In this document: piece after piece, positions 15,736 to 23,890 of the stretch
Layout: each line of letters begins with the position of its first letter
Numbering within the stretch: position 1 is the stretch's first letter
Assembly (NCBI RefSeq): GCF_004114995.1
Contig: NZ_SDJP01000019.1
Span: forward strand, 1-62,769
Reading direction: 5' to 3'
Length of the DNA stretch: 62,769 bases
Source of the DNA: Halorubrum amylolyticum
GTDB lineage: Archaea; Halobacteriota; Halobacteria; Halobacteriales; Haloferacaceae
Notes under the pieces: model-generated
What the model was told of the DNA's origin: nothing
Seen by the model: only the letters and a program-made list of their open reading frames with translations
Database searches by the model: none
Program-made: the position numbers and the translations under genes

Positions 15736-18182
15736 CGGTTCTGAACGTCCGAGACTTCGGCGCGGTCGGGGACGGCTCAACCGACGACACCGCCGCGATC
15801 CAGGACGCGATCGACGCCGCGGGCGACGGCGACGAGGTGTACGTCCCCGCGACCGGGAGCTCGTATCTCGTGACGGGGTGGAACAGCGTCGTCGACGTCG
15901 ATTCGTCGAACGACGGCGTCAGGCTCTACGGCGACGGGAAGGAGAGCCGGATCGAGTACGGCGGCGGCAACGACGGACGGAACGTGTTCATGATCAGCGT
16001 CGACCCCGGCGACGACGGCCTCGACGGCTTCGTGCTGGAGCAGTTGACGCTCGACGGCGGGCTCGGGAGCGTCGAGGGAGACCCGAACGTCGCCGCGGCG
16101 GTTCAGGTGCGGAGCCCCGGCTCGGGCGCCGAGGGCGATGTCGACATCTCGATCCGCGACGTGCGGGCGACGAACTGCTACGGAAACGGCATCGACGTTC
16201 GATCCGCGGGGACGACGGTGACGGACTGCACGGCCGAGAACAACCGACAGCACGGGTTCGGGATGGAGACCAGCGGGGACCCGTTTCAGGACCCGCCCGT
16301 CCGGTTCGAACGCTGTCTCGCCTCCGGGAACGGCTTCGGCGGGGGGTACTACGGCATGGACCTGTCGGGCGGGAAGGCCGTGGCCGAGGACTGCGTGCTC
16401 CGCGACAACGAGGGCGCCGGCGCGACCAAGTGCTCGGTCGGAAGCGAACACATGGTGTACCGCCGCTGCCGACTGACGAACAACGAGGGCCTCACCTTCC
16501 AGAACACGAGCGGAGTGGGCGCGACCGTCGTCTTCGACCGGATCGTCGCCGAGAACAACGCGGGCTGCATGCGGCTGACCGAAGACGGCAGCTACCGGGT
16601 CCCGGCGGGCTCAGAGCTGGTGTTCGCCGACAACGGGCCGGACGTCCGCGGGGGGCTATACCTCACCGACGAGTCGGTGCTGGAGGCCGGCGACGCGACG
16701 CTCTGGATCAACGGACAGACCGGCGGCGCGGGCCTGCGCGCCAGTTCGGACGGGGCCGGAAGCCGCGTCGGGACCTACCACCACGCGAACAACGAGGACG
16801 GGGCGATCTCGAACGATCAGCATATCTCGTTCGGGACGATGGCGTCCGACCTGAAGACCGACCTCGACGGCGTGCCGACCGCCGATCGGGTCGGCGCGTG
16901 GACCGACGGCGGAACCGGCGCCGGCGACGACGGGACGACCGACGACACGACCGACGGCTCGCCGTTCGAGGCGTGGACCCCGCGGTGGGACGCCGACGCC
17001 GGCGACTGGGGCGTCGTCGCGGGCGACGAGTACGAGGGCGGCCACGCCCTCCGGTACGACCACGACGGCACGGACACGGCCCGGAGAGCGATCTCCTGGG
17101 ACGCCGTCGGCACCCCCTCGGACGTGGAGGTCCTAGACAGGGTTCGCGTCCCGTCGTTCGAGACGGACGGCGACCTCGGGTACCATGCGCGGGTGCACCT
17201 CCGGTCGTCGTACGGCGGCGGGGAGGAGCTCGGGTACTGGATCGAGCTGGAGGACGCCGAGGACGCGTTCAGGCTGGCCAAGTACTCCGCCGACGGGATG
17301 GAGACGCTGGCCCGGTTCGGGGCGCCCGCGGAGGGTGCGTTCTTCCACCGGCGGTTCCGCGCCGAGGGCGACCGGCTGCGGGTGAAAGTGTGGGAGGCGA
17401 CCGAGCCCGAGCCCGACGCCTGGGACGCCGACGTCACCGACGCGGACCACGTCGACGGGTGGATCGGGCTCGGCTCCTTCGACCCGGGCGCGTTCCAGAC
17501 CGACGTGCTCGGCGTCGCGACCGACGGCGGAACGGTCCAACTCGACACCGACGACGGGTCGGGCGGCGGCGAACCCGCTCCCGGCGGCGACCCCGATGTC
17601 GTCTCGCTGGAGGCCCGAGACCTGACCGCGGACGCGGCGACGCTCGCCGGCGATCTCCGGGACCTCGGTGGGGCCGACGAAGTGCGGGTGCGCTTCGAGC
17701 TGCGCGCCGCGGACGGGGATGCGAACGCTTGGACCGCCGTGGGCGGCGAGACCCTGACCTCGCCAACTGCGTTCACGCACGCCGTGTCGGGACTCGACGC
17801 GGACGGCGCGTACGAGTTCCGCGCCGTCGCCGACGGGGAGGACGCGACCGTTTCGGGGGGGACCGTCTCGTTCGCCACGCTCGCCGACTCGGACGGGAAC
17901 GGCGCGCCGACGGTCGACCGGTTCGAAGTCACCGATCGGAGCGGGAGCGGGTGGACGCGGTTCGACGTCGACTGGGAGGTGACCGACGGCGACGGCGACC
18001 TCGACGCGGTCGTCTCGACGCTCGAACGCAACGGCCGCACGGTCGCCGCGGAGAGCACGACCGTCTCTGGCGGCTCGGCGAATTACACCCACGTGCTCCG
18101 CGTTCGCGGGGCGGTCGACGCCGTTCGCCTCTGCGTGAACGACACGTCGAACGCGACGGCGACGCGAGAGTACGAGGTCTGA
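15732..18182 (+). CDS. Right-handed beta-helix (pectate-lyase-fold) surface protein with LamG-like and Fn3-like domains
   Basis: This 816-residue frame starts with VRDFGAVGDGSTDDTAAIQDAIDAA, the entry motif of pectate-lyase-superfamily beta-helices. Repeated helix rungs follow to about residue 330. A Gly/Asp/Thr linker precedes a jelly-roll-like domain (about 405-590, FEAWTPRWDADAGDW to VDGWIGLGSFDPG), then two Ig/Fn3-like segments (about 605-710 and 715-816). It probably acts on or binds polysaccharide outside the cell. It depends on the upstream Tat signal, which is in another frame. The substrate is unknown. Confidence 0.85.
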   Translation: MTVLNVRDFGAVGDGSTDDTAAIQDAIDAAGDGDEVYVPATGSSYLVTGWNSVVDVDSSNDGVRLYGDGKESRIEYGGGNDGRNVFMISVDPGDDGLDGFVLEQLTLDGGLGSVEGDPNVAAAVQVRSPGSGAEGDVDISIRDVRATNCYGNGIDVRSAGTTVTDCTAENNRQHGFGMETSGDPFQDPPVRFERCLASGNGFGGGYYGMDLSGGKAVAEDCVLRDNEGAGATKCSVGSEHMVYRRCRLTNNEGLTFQNTSGVGATVVFDRIVAENNAGCMRLTEDGSYRVPAGSELVFADNGPDVRGGLYLTDESVLEAGDATLWINGQTGGAGLRASSDGAGSRVGTYHHANNEDGAISNDQHISFGTMASDLKTDLDGVPTADRVGAWTDGGTGAGDDGTTDDTTDGSPFEAWTPRWDADAGDWGVVAGDEYEGGHALRYDHDGTDTARRAISWDAVGTPSDVEVLDRVRVPSFETDGDLGYHARVHLRSSYGGGEELGYWIELEDAEDAFRLAKYSADGMETLARFGAPAEGAFFHRRFRAEGDRLRVKVWEATEPEPDAWDADVTDADHVDGWIGLGSFDPGAFQTDVLGVATDGGTVQLDTDDGSGGGEPAPGGDPDVVSLEARDLTADAATLAGDLRDLGGADEVRVRFELRAADGDANAWTAVGGETLTSPTAFTHAVSGLDADGAYEFRAVADGEDATVSGGTVSFATLADSDGNGAPTVDRFEVTDRSGSGWTRFDVDWEVTDGDGDLDAVVSTLERNGRTVAAESTTVSGGSANYTHVLRVRGAVDAVRLCVNDTSNATATREYEV

Positions 18183-18185
18183 CGT

Positions 18186-18233
18186 CCGGCGGTGGGGCGC
18201 CCGGCGGTCGGGCGCCCGGCGGTCGGGCGTCCG
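18186..18233. repeat. Short GC-rich tandem repeats after the beta-helix gene
   Basis: GGGCGCCCGGCGGTC recurs about three times (15-bp period) directly after the stop codon at 18182. It may form stable stem-loops (GGGCGCCC is palindromic) and act in termination. Confidence 0.6.
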
Positions 18234-18292
18234 ACGCCGCGCGGCGTTGAACTCGCCGTCCCGACGTTTGCCTCCTGCTAACTATCCCTCGC

Positions 18293-18310
18293 TGGCCCCA
18301 AAGGGGGCCA
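18293..18310 (+). repeat. Inverted repeat abutting the start codon of the second beta-helix gene
   Basis: TGGCCCC and GGGGCCA flank a short loop and end exactly at the base before the ATG at 18311. A hairpin here would cover the ribosome entry site, or the site could be an operator. Confidence 0.5.
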
Positions 18311-19648
18311 ATGGTATCCCGCCGCCGTGCACTCGCCCTTCTTTCACTCTCAGCCGCGGGGCTGGCGGGCTGTAACGCGAGAGACGACGGCTCTGACGGC
18401 GAGAGCCCGACCCCGCCCGCCTCCGACACGCCCGACGACGGCCTCCTGAACATCCGCGACTTCGGCGCCGCCGTCGACGGGACGACCGACGACACGCAGG
18501 CGGTCCGGGACGCGATCGGCGCGGTCGGTGAAGGCGGTACCGTGTACTTCCCGGCGGGGACGACGCTCGTGTCTGCGGACGACAAGAGCGAGGAGGGGGC
18601 GAAGGCGATCGAGGTCCGCGGCGACGACTTTCCGGACGGCGTGACCTTCCGCGGCGACGGCGAGGAGTCCGTGGTCCGGCTCGCCGGGGGCCACGAGGAC
18701 AACCACGGGGTGTTCTCCTGGAAGCCGGAGGGCGGGATCTCCGGACACGTCGTCCGCGACCTCACGGTCGACGGCAACCGACACGAGCAGCCCGCCGATC
18801 CCGAAAACGCCGACAACGGACTGAACCTCGGCGTGAGCGAGGCCGACAGCGACGACTCGACCGTCGACATCGCGTTCCGCGACGTGTGGAGCGTCGACGC
18901 CAACACCGAGTGTTTCACCTTCCTCCAGGGCGGCTGCGTCGCGGACCGGTGCACCGCCAGCGGCGCCGGGAAACACGGGTTCGGGATCGACACGCAGAAC
19001 AAGGTCGGCCCGGACCTGCCGCCGGTCGTCGTCCGGAACTCCCACGCGTACGGCTGCGACATCTACGGGATCGACTGCTCCGGTGGAACGGCGCTCGTCG
19101 AGGACTGCGTGCTCGAGGAGAACGGCTGGGGAACGAAGACGACCGGTCAGGTGTTCGAGGCCACGTTCCGCCGGGTGCGGCTGGCGAACAACGATCACCT
19201 CGGGTACCAGCGGAACGACACCCCGACGGAGACTGGCGAGGCCGCGCGGGTGCAGCTCGACCACGTGGTAGCCCAGTCGAACGGCGATCAGGGGTTCCGC
19301 TTGGGACGCGACACCGAGTACGCGATCGGGACGGTCACCGCGCTCGGGAACAACAGCGGCGCAGACGGGAGCGGGAACATCGCGATCATGGACAACGCGA
19401 CCGTGACCGCCGACGAGGTCCGCTCGTTCAACGCCGAGGCCGGCGCCGGCATCCACTACTGGAGCACGGAACAGTCCACGATTTCGCGGTACGTGAACTT
19501 CGGGAACCAGAACGGTCCGTTCGACGGGGAGCTCGAGAAGCTCGTCGTACGGGCCATCGACGTCGACGTGCCGAACGACATCGTCGACTCGGTCGCGACC
19601 GGACTGGTGCCGGACGCTGACGAAATCGGCGCCGGAACGGGCGACTGA
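18311..19648 (+). CDS. Lipoprotein with pectate-lyase-fold beta-helix
   Basis: This 445-residue protein starts with a double-arginine signal and lipobox (VSRRRALALLSLSAAGLAGC), then an acidic linker. Next comes LLNIRDFGAAVDGTTDDTQAVRDAI, the same entry motif as in the preceding beta-helix gene. Further motifs shared between the two include KHGFGIDTQNK (compare QHGFGMETSGD), IYGIDCSGGTALVEDCVLEENG and YWSTEQSTIS. They are paralogues with different anchors and domain content: this one lacks the C-terminal LamG/Fn3 domains. It is probably involved in extracellular polysaccharide processing; no catalytic residues can be assigned. Confidence 0.87.
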   Translation: MVSRRRALALLSLSAAGLAGCNARDDGSDGESPTPPASDTPDDGLLNIRDFGAAVDGTTDDTQAVRDAIGAVGEGGTVYFPAGTTLVSADDKSEEGAKAIEVRGDDFPDGVTFRGDGEESVVRLAGGHEDNHGVFSWKPEGGISGHVVRDLTVDGNRHEQPADPENADNGLNLGVSEADSDDSTVDIAFRDVWSVDANTECFTFLQGGCVADRCTASGAGKHGFGIDTQNKVGPDLPPVVVRNSHAYGCDIYGIDCSGGTALVEDCVLEENGWGTKTTGQVFEATFRRVRLANNDHLGYQRNDTPTETGEAARVQLDHVVAQSNGDQGFRLGRDTEYAIGTVTALGNNSGADGSGNIAIMDNATVTADEVRSFNAEAGAGIHYWSTEQSTISRYVNFGNQNGPFDGELEKLVVRAIDVDVPNDIVDSVATGLVPDADEIGAGTGD

Positions 19649-19729
19649 GGATGAGCGCGGCCCGGATTGCTCCGAACGCGGGCTCCGCCCACGGAGTAAT
19701 CACGGCCATATGGAGAGGTACCACTCCCT

Positions 19730-19746
19730 ATGATCTCTATATATAT
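19730..19746 (+). promoter_or_regulatory. TATA box before the ParB-fold gene
   Basis: TCTCTATATATATGTGG is a strong AT-rich run about 30-40 nt upstream of the ATG at 19771. It supports starting the gene there and not at the earlier in-frame codon at 19651. Confidence 0.6.
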
Positions 19747-19770
19747 GTGGGTAGCAGCGGCACAGTCGGT

Positions 19771-20556
19771 ATGATCGGGCTCTTGGGAGAAGCGGCACGA
19801 GTGCGGCGCTCGCAGGGCACGCTGACGATGGTCCAACGGGGCGTGGACTACCTTGCGTGGCGCGGGTCCCCGGTGCTGTGGCCGCTGTTGAACCGCGGCC
19901 GGGCCGTCGGCCACCGACTGCGGTACGACGCCCCCACGAGCCTGTACGAGCCGCGCTTCGTTTCACCGTCGGCGATCACCCGATACACCTGGGGCGTCTC
20001 CAAGGTCCTCGGGCTCGGGACGGTCCGTGGCGGCGACTGGGAGAGCGACTCGCTCCCGCTCTCCGAGAAGTGGGAGTGTCGGGGGCTTAAACAGCGATTC
20101 GTCGACGGCCTCGACTGGGAGGACACGGAGTACGTCGAGTACCCCCGACGAAAGTACTTCGCGAAGGGTGAAGACCTCTGGGGGTACGACTCGGAAGAGG
20201 AGTTCATCGAGCATCGCTGCAGCTACGTGGACGATCTGTACGAGAGCATCCGGGGGGACGGGTACATGCGGTCCGAGAACGGGACGAACGGGTTCCCGGG
20301 AATGGACATCCGCCGGATCGGCTACCACCACAACTTCGACCCGCTGGTCTGTATCGGGGCCGACGGCACGATCTACCACCGGGACGGCTACCACCGGTTG
20401 ATGATCGCCAAGGCCCTCGACCTCGACGCGATCCCGGTGTTGGTGCTCGCTCGACACCCGGAGTGGCAACGGGTCCGCGAACGGGCGTACGCCGGCGAGC
20501 TCGACGAGAGCGATCCCGGTCGCACACACCCCGACATCGCGCCGCTGCTGGGTTAG
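19771..20556 (+). CDS. ParB/sulfiredoxin-fold-like protein of a glycan cluster
   Basis: This 261-residue protein has no signal or membrane segment. Near residues 190-225 it has VCIGADGTIYHRDGYHRLMIAKALDLDAIPVLVLARHPEW, which resembles the ParB N-terminal/Srx fold (a D/E-G-x-HR-x core). The rest is unfamiliar, with conserved-looking aromatic patches (SLYEPRFVSPSAITRYTW). Similar proteins occur in polysaccharide gene clusters with unknown role; known ParB-fold activities include CTPase and kinase-like reactions. The start at 19771 is set by the TATA box. Confidence 0.7.
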   Translation: MIGLLGEAARVRRSQGTLTMVQRGVDYLAWRGSPVLWPLLNRGRAVGHRLRYDAPTSLYEPRFVSPSAITRYTWGVSKVLGLGTVRGGDWESDSLPLSEKWECRGLKQRFVDGLDWEDTEYVEYPRRKYFAKGEDLWGYDSEEEFIEHRCSYVDDLYESIRGDGYMRSENGTNGFPGMDIRRIGYHHNFDPLVCIGADGTIYHRDGYHRLMIAKALDLDAIPVLVLARHPEWQRVRERAYAGELDESDPGRTHPDIAPLLG

Positions 20557-20558
20557 CG

Positions 20559-20570
20559 GACGTATATACA
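20559..20570 (+). promoter_or_regulatory. TATA-like box before the toroid-formyltransferase gene
   Basis: ACGTATATACAT lies directly after the previous stop codon, about 140 nt before the most likely ATG at 20711. If used, it implies a long leader that contains an 18-bp tandem duplication. Confidence 0.45.
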
Positions 20571-20621
20571 TAGCCGGAGGTCCCGACGGGGACAGACATG
20601 GAACCACCACGGCGCGGCGAT

Positions 20622-20657
20622 CGACCTCGAACGACAGCTCGACCTCGAACGACAGCT
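20622..20657. repeat. 18-bp tandem duplication in the leader of the toroid-formyltransferase gene
   Basis: CGACCTCGAACGACAGCT occurs twice without a gap. The unit keeps frame for a 35-codon Arg-rich ORF (20598-20705), but that ORF looks spurious. Confidence 0.75.
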
Positions 20658-20710
20658 CGGTCCCGGACAACGGTCCGCGACAGCCGGTTCACCCGGGCGG
20701 CGTGAGCGGG

Positions 20711-22774
20711 ATGTTCGACATCCCCGCCGGGACCTCACGCGGTCGATCTATCGCCCACGCCGCGCGGCGACAGCTCCCGGCGCTCGCGGACACCGGGAGT
20801 GACGAAGAGCACCTGTCCGCGGCGATCGAGTGGCTGTTTCGCAGTCAGGACGCGACCGGCGGGGGCGGGTCGGCCGCCACGTACAACCTCCTGCTCGGGT
20901 GGGAGGCCCCGTACCCGGAGACGACCGGCTACGTCATTCCCACCCTCTACGCGTACGCCGACGACTACCCCGAGAGTGACGCGTCCGATCGCGCGACCGC
21001 GATGGCCGAGTGGCTCCTGACGGTCCAGCGCGACGACGGGAGCTTCCCCGAGGGGACCGGCGAGCGCGGCGACCCCAACGTGTTCAACACCGGGCAGGCC
21101 GTCTTCGGACTCGTCGAGGCCTACCGCCGGACGGGCGAGGAGGCGTACGCCGACGCGGTCCGCGCCGCCTGCGACTGGGCCGTCGTCGCGCAGGACGACG
21201 ACGGCGCGTGGCGGCAACACGACTACGAGGGCGAGGTGCACGCGTACGCGACCCGAGTCGCGTGGGCGCTGCTCGAAGCGGCGTCGGTCCTCGACGACCG
21301 GGCGGAGACGTACCGCGACGCCGCGAGGCGGAACCTCGAGTGGGCGCTGGAGCGCCGCCGGTCGAACGGCTGGTTCGAGAACGCGGCGTTCGTCGCCGGC
21401 GACGACCCGGACCTCCACACGATCGCGTACACGATCCGCGGGCTCTTGGAGGGCGGCGTCCGGCTGGACGACGACGAGCTGGTCGACGCCGCGAGGGGGT
21501 CCGCGGACGTGCTCTTGGAGCTCCAGCGCCGAACCGGTCCCCTGAGCGGGACCTACGACGCCGACTGGGGCGGGACGTGGTACCGCTGTCTCACCGGCAA
21601 CGCCCAGATGGGGCTGGTGTGGCTCCGGCTCTACGAGCTGACGGGCGAGGCGGAGTACGCGATGGCAGCCCGGACCGCCGCCGAGTTCCTGAAGCGACAT
21701 CAGTCGCTGGACGGTCCCGTCCCCGTGCGCGGGGCGATCCCGGGGTCGTACCCGCACGTCGGCAGCTACCTCTACCTGCGGTACCCGAACTGGGCGACGA
21801 AGTTCTTCGCCGACCTCCTCGCGGGGCTCGCGGCCGTCTCGCCGTCCGAAGCGGGAGGTGAGGCGAGCGAGGGCGACGAGGGGACCGCGACCGCCGAGGC
21901 GACTGCGGCCACCGGCGAGGGGACCGCGACCGCCGAGACGACCGCGACGAAGTGGGAGACTGCGACCACCGAAGCGGCCGCGGTCGCCGCCGACGCCCCC
22001 CTCCGGGTCTGCCTGCTGTTCGACGGCGAACACACCGAGCGGTGGGTCGCGGACGCGATCGAGACGATGCTGGCGGAGACGAACGCCGAGATCTCCCTCG
22101 TCGTGATCAACGAGGACGCCGGGCTGCTCGGGAGCGGGAACGTGAAACGCGGGCTGAAGTACCCGGCCTACGCGGCCTACTGGCTCGCGTCGGCGCTCCG
22201 GCCTCGGCGGTCCGCGTCGGAGCGGTACGACGACTCGGTCCACGTCTCGGAGATCGCCCAGGTCGACGACGCCGAGGGGCTCCGGACGTACCCGACCAAC
22301 GTCAGCGGGCTCTGGAACGAGCTCCCCGAGGAGGTCGTCTCGGAGATCGGAGCGCGGTCGGATGTCGTGTTCCGCCGCGGGTTCGGGCTGGTCCGGGGAT
22401 CGCTGCTCTCGGCGACCGAGCACGGCGTCTTGAGCTACCACCACGGCGATCCCCGAGCCTACCGCGGCGGTCCCGCCGGGTTCTGGGAGTACATGCACGG
22501 CGAGGAGACCGCCGGCACGATCGTCCAGTCGCTGACCGACGACCTCGACGCGGGAGTGGTCCGGTCGTACCGCGACGTCGACATCGCCGACTGCGACACC
22601 CTCGACGAGGTCCGTCGCGCGCTGTACGAGGGGTCGACCGGCCAGCTGGCCGAGGCGATCGAGGCCGTGCAGGACGCGGGACGAGAACCGATGGTCGTCG
22701 ACGACCTCGGTCCGGTGTATCACCCGCCGGACCTCGGTGAACTGGCCGCGTACGCGCGGAAACGCTTCCGATGA
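20711..22774 (+). CDS. Fusion of an alpha/alpha-toroid domain and a formyltransferase-like domain
   Basis: This protein has 687 residues. Residues 1-380 form repeated helical pairs with YPETTGYVIPTLYAYAD, VFNTGQAVFGLVEAYRRTG and HAYATRVAWALLEAA. This is an alpha/alpha-toroid like VpsJ-type polysaccharide proteins and terpene-cyclase folds. Residues 380-425 are an Ala/Thr/Glu linker. Residues 425-687 look like a formyltransferase (methionyl-tRNA formyltransferase fold): SYHHGDPRAYRGGPAGFWEYMHGEETAGTIVQSL, then DAGVV. The strict N-x-H-D triad is not fully evident. It probably modifies a sugar, since GART-type enzymes formylate amino sugars. It overlaps the next gene by 4 nt. The start at 20711 was chosen over a GTG at 20702. 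Confidence 0.8.
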   Translation: MFDIPAGTSRGRSIAHAARRQLPALADTGSDEEHLSAAIEWLFRSQDATGGGGSAATYNLLLGWEAPYPETTGYVIPTLYAYADDYPESDASDRATAMAEWLLTVQRDDGSFPEGTGERGDPNVFNTGQAVFGLVEAYRRTGEEAYADAVRAACDWAVVAQDDDGAWRQHDYEGEVHAYATRVAWALLEAASVLDDRAETYRDAARRNLEWALERRRSNGWFENAAFVAGDDPDLHTIAYTIRGLLEGGVRLDDDELVDAARGSADVLLELQRRTGPLSGTYDADWGGTWYRCLTGNAQMGLVWLRLYELTGEAEYAMAARTAAEFLKRHQSLDGPVPVRGAIPGSYPHVGSYLYLRYPNWATKFFADLLAGLAAVSPSEAGGEASEGDEGTATAEATAATGEGTATAETTATKWETATTEAAAVAADAPLRVCLLFDGEHTERWVADAIETMLAETNAEISLVVINEDAGLLGSGNVKRGLKYPAYAAYWLASALRPRRSASERYDDSVHVSEIAQVDDAEGLRTYPTNVSGLWNELPEEVVSEIGARSDVVFRRGFGLVRGSLLSATEHGVLSYHHGDPRAYRGGPAGFWEYMHGEETAGTIVQSLTDDLDAGVVRSYRDVDIADCDTLDEVRRALYEGSTGQLAEAIEAVQDAGREPMVVDDLGPVYHPPDLGELAAYARKRFR

Positions 22775-23859
22775 GTCCGATGAGCGACCGACCGGAGGCG
22801 CTGCGGCGGGTCCCGTTCATCCTCTCCGCCGCGCGGTCGGCGGGAAAGCTGGTCAATCACACGATCCCGGACCTGCTGCGTCCCGACGCCGACGCCGACG
22901 CGCTCGCCCGGTCCGCGGCCGACCCCGCGGCCGCCGCGCCGGCGACCTCGCTTGGCTCGGGGGCGCGCGGCGAGTCGAAGCTACCGCTGACGCTCACGGA
23001 GATCGCGGCCGCGCGAAATCCGGCGTTCACCGCGGAGGACGTGACGGACTTCGGGGCGGTGGACTTCGTCGCCGACCCGTTCATGCTCCCCGGACCGGAC
23101 CGCTGGCACCTCTTCTTCGAGATGTGCAACTACGCCCGCGACCCGGACGCCGTGATCGGTCACGCGACCAGCCCCGACGGGCTCCGCTGGGAGTACGACT
23201 GCGCCGTGTTGGACACCGGCGAGCACCTCTCGTTCCCCTACGTGTTCGAGTGGGAGGGGACGCGCTACATGGTGCCCGAGGAGGGCGGATCGGACGGGCG
23301 AGCGGTCCGCCTCTACGAGGCGACGGACTTCCCCGGCGGGTGGGAGCCCCGCGCGACGCTGGTGTCGGCGGACCACCGCACCGACGACGCGGTCCTGTTC
23401 AGGTGGCGCGACCGCTGGTGGCTGCTCGTCGGCGACGCCGACGCCGCGGGGCTCCGGGCCTACCACAGCGACTCGCTCGTCGCAGACGGCTGGGAACCGC
23501 ACGCGGACAACCCGGTCGTCGCCGGGCGTCCCGCCGCGTTCCGTCCCGGCGGGCGCCCGATCGTCGGGTCCGACGGCGTCGTCGTCTTCTTCCAGGACTG
23601 CGCGCGGCGGTACGGCGAGGCGGTTCGCGCGTTCGAGATCACGTCGCTCGGGCCGGAGCGCTACGCCGACGAGGAGCGACCGGAATCGCCGGTTCTGGAG
23701 GGGACGGGCGCCCCGGTCGGCTGGAACTCCGGCCGGATGCACCACCTCGACCCGTGGTACGTCGACGGGAGATGGCTCTGCGTCGCCGACGGCAACGTCG
23801 CCAACAGCGCGGTATTCACCGGTCGCCACTGGGCGCTCGGGATGTACTCGGCCGACTGA
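22771..23859 (+). CDS. Five-bladed-propeller glycan protein resembling the GINT1 N-terminal domain
   Basis: This 362-residue protein has the repeat pattern of a beta-propeller of the GH43 / glucosamine inositolphosphorylceramide transferase N-terminal type: FVADPFMLPGPDRWHLFFEM, IGHATSPDGLRWEYD, HLSFPYVFEWEGTRYMVPEE and AVRLYEATDFPGGWEPRATL. From memory, bacterial relatives are often fused to a formyltransferase domain. Here that domain sits in the preceding gene, which overlaps by ATGA, so the two probably act together on one glycan. Activity is not established. Confidence 0.8.
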   Translation: MSPMSDRPEALRRVPFILSAARSAGKLVNHTIPDLLRPDADADALARSAADPAAAAPATSLGSGARGESKLPLTLTEIAAARNPAFTAEDVTDFGAVDFVADPFMLPGPDRWHLFFEMCNYARDPDAVIGHATSPDGLRWEYDCAVLDTGEHLSFPYVFEWEGTRYMVPEEGGSDGRAVRLYEATDFPGGWEPRATLVSADHRTDDAVLFRWRDRWWLLVGDADAAGLRAYHSDSLVADGWEPHADNPVVAGRPAAFRPGGRPIVGSDGVVVFFQDCARRYGEAVRAFEITSLGPERYADEERPESPVLEGTGAPVGWNSGRMHHLDPWYVDGRWLCVADGNVANSAVFTGRHWALGMYSAD

Positions 23860-23890
23860 ACGCGGCGATCGGGGACGACGACGATGCCCG

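Noticed and set aside
20598..20705. Possible 35-residue Arg-rich leader peptide (MEPPRRGD...)
   Set aside because: Composition is typical of non-coding frames in GC-rich DNA and the frame is created by the 18-bp duplication; no conserved feature was seen.
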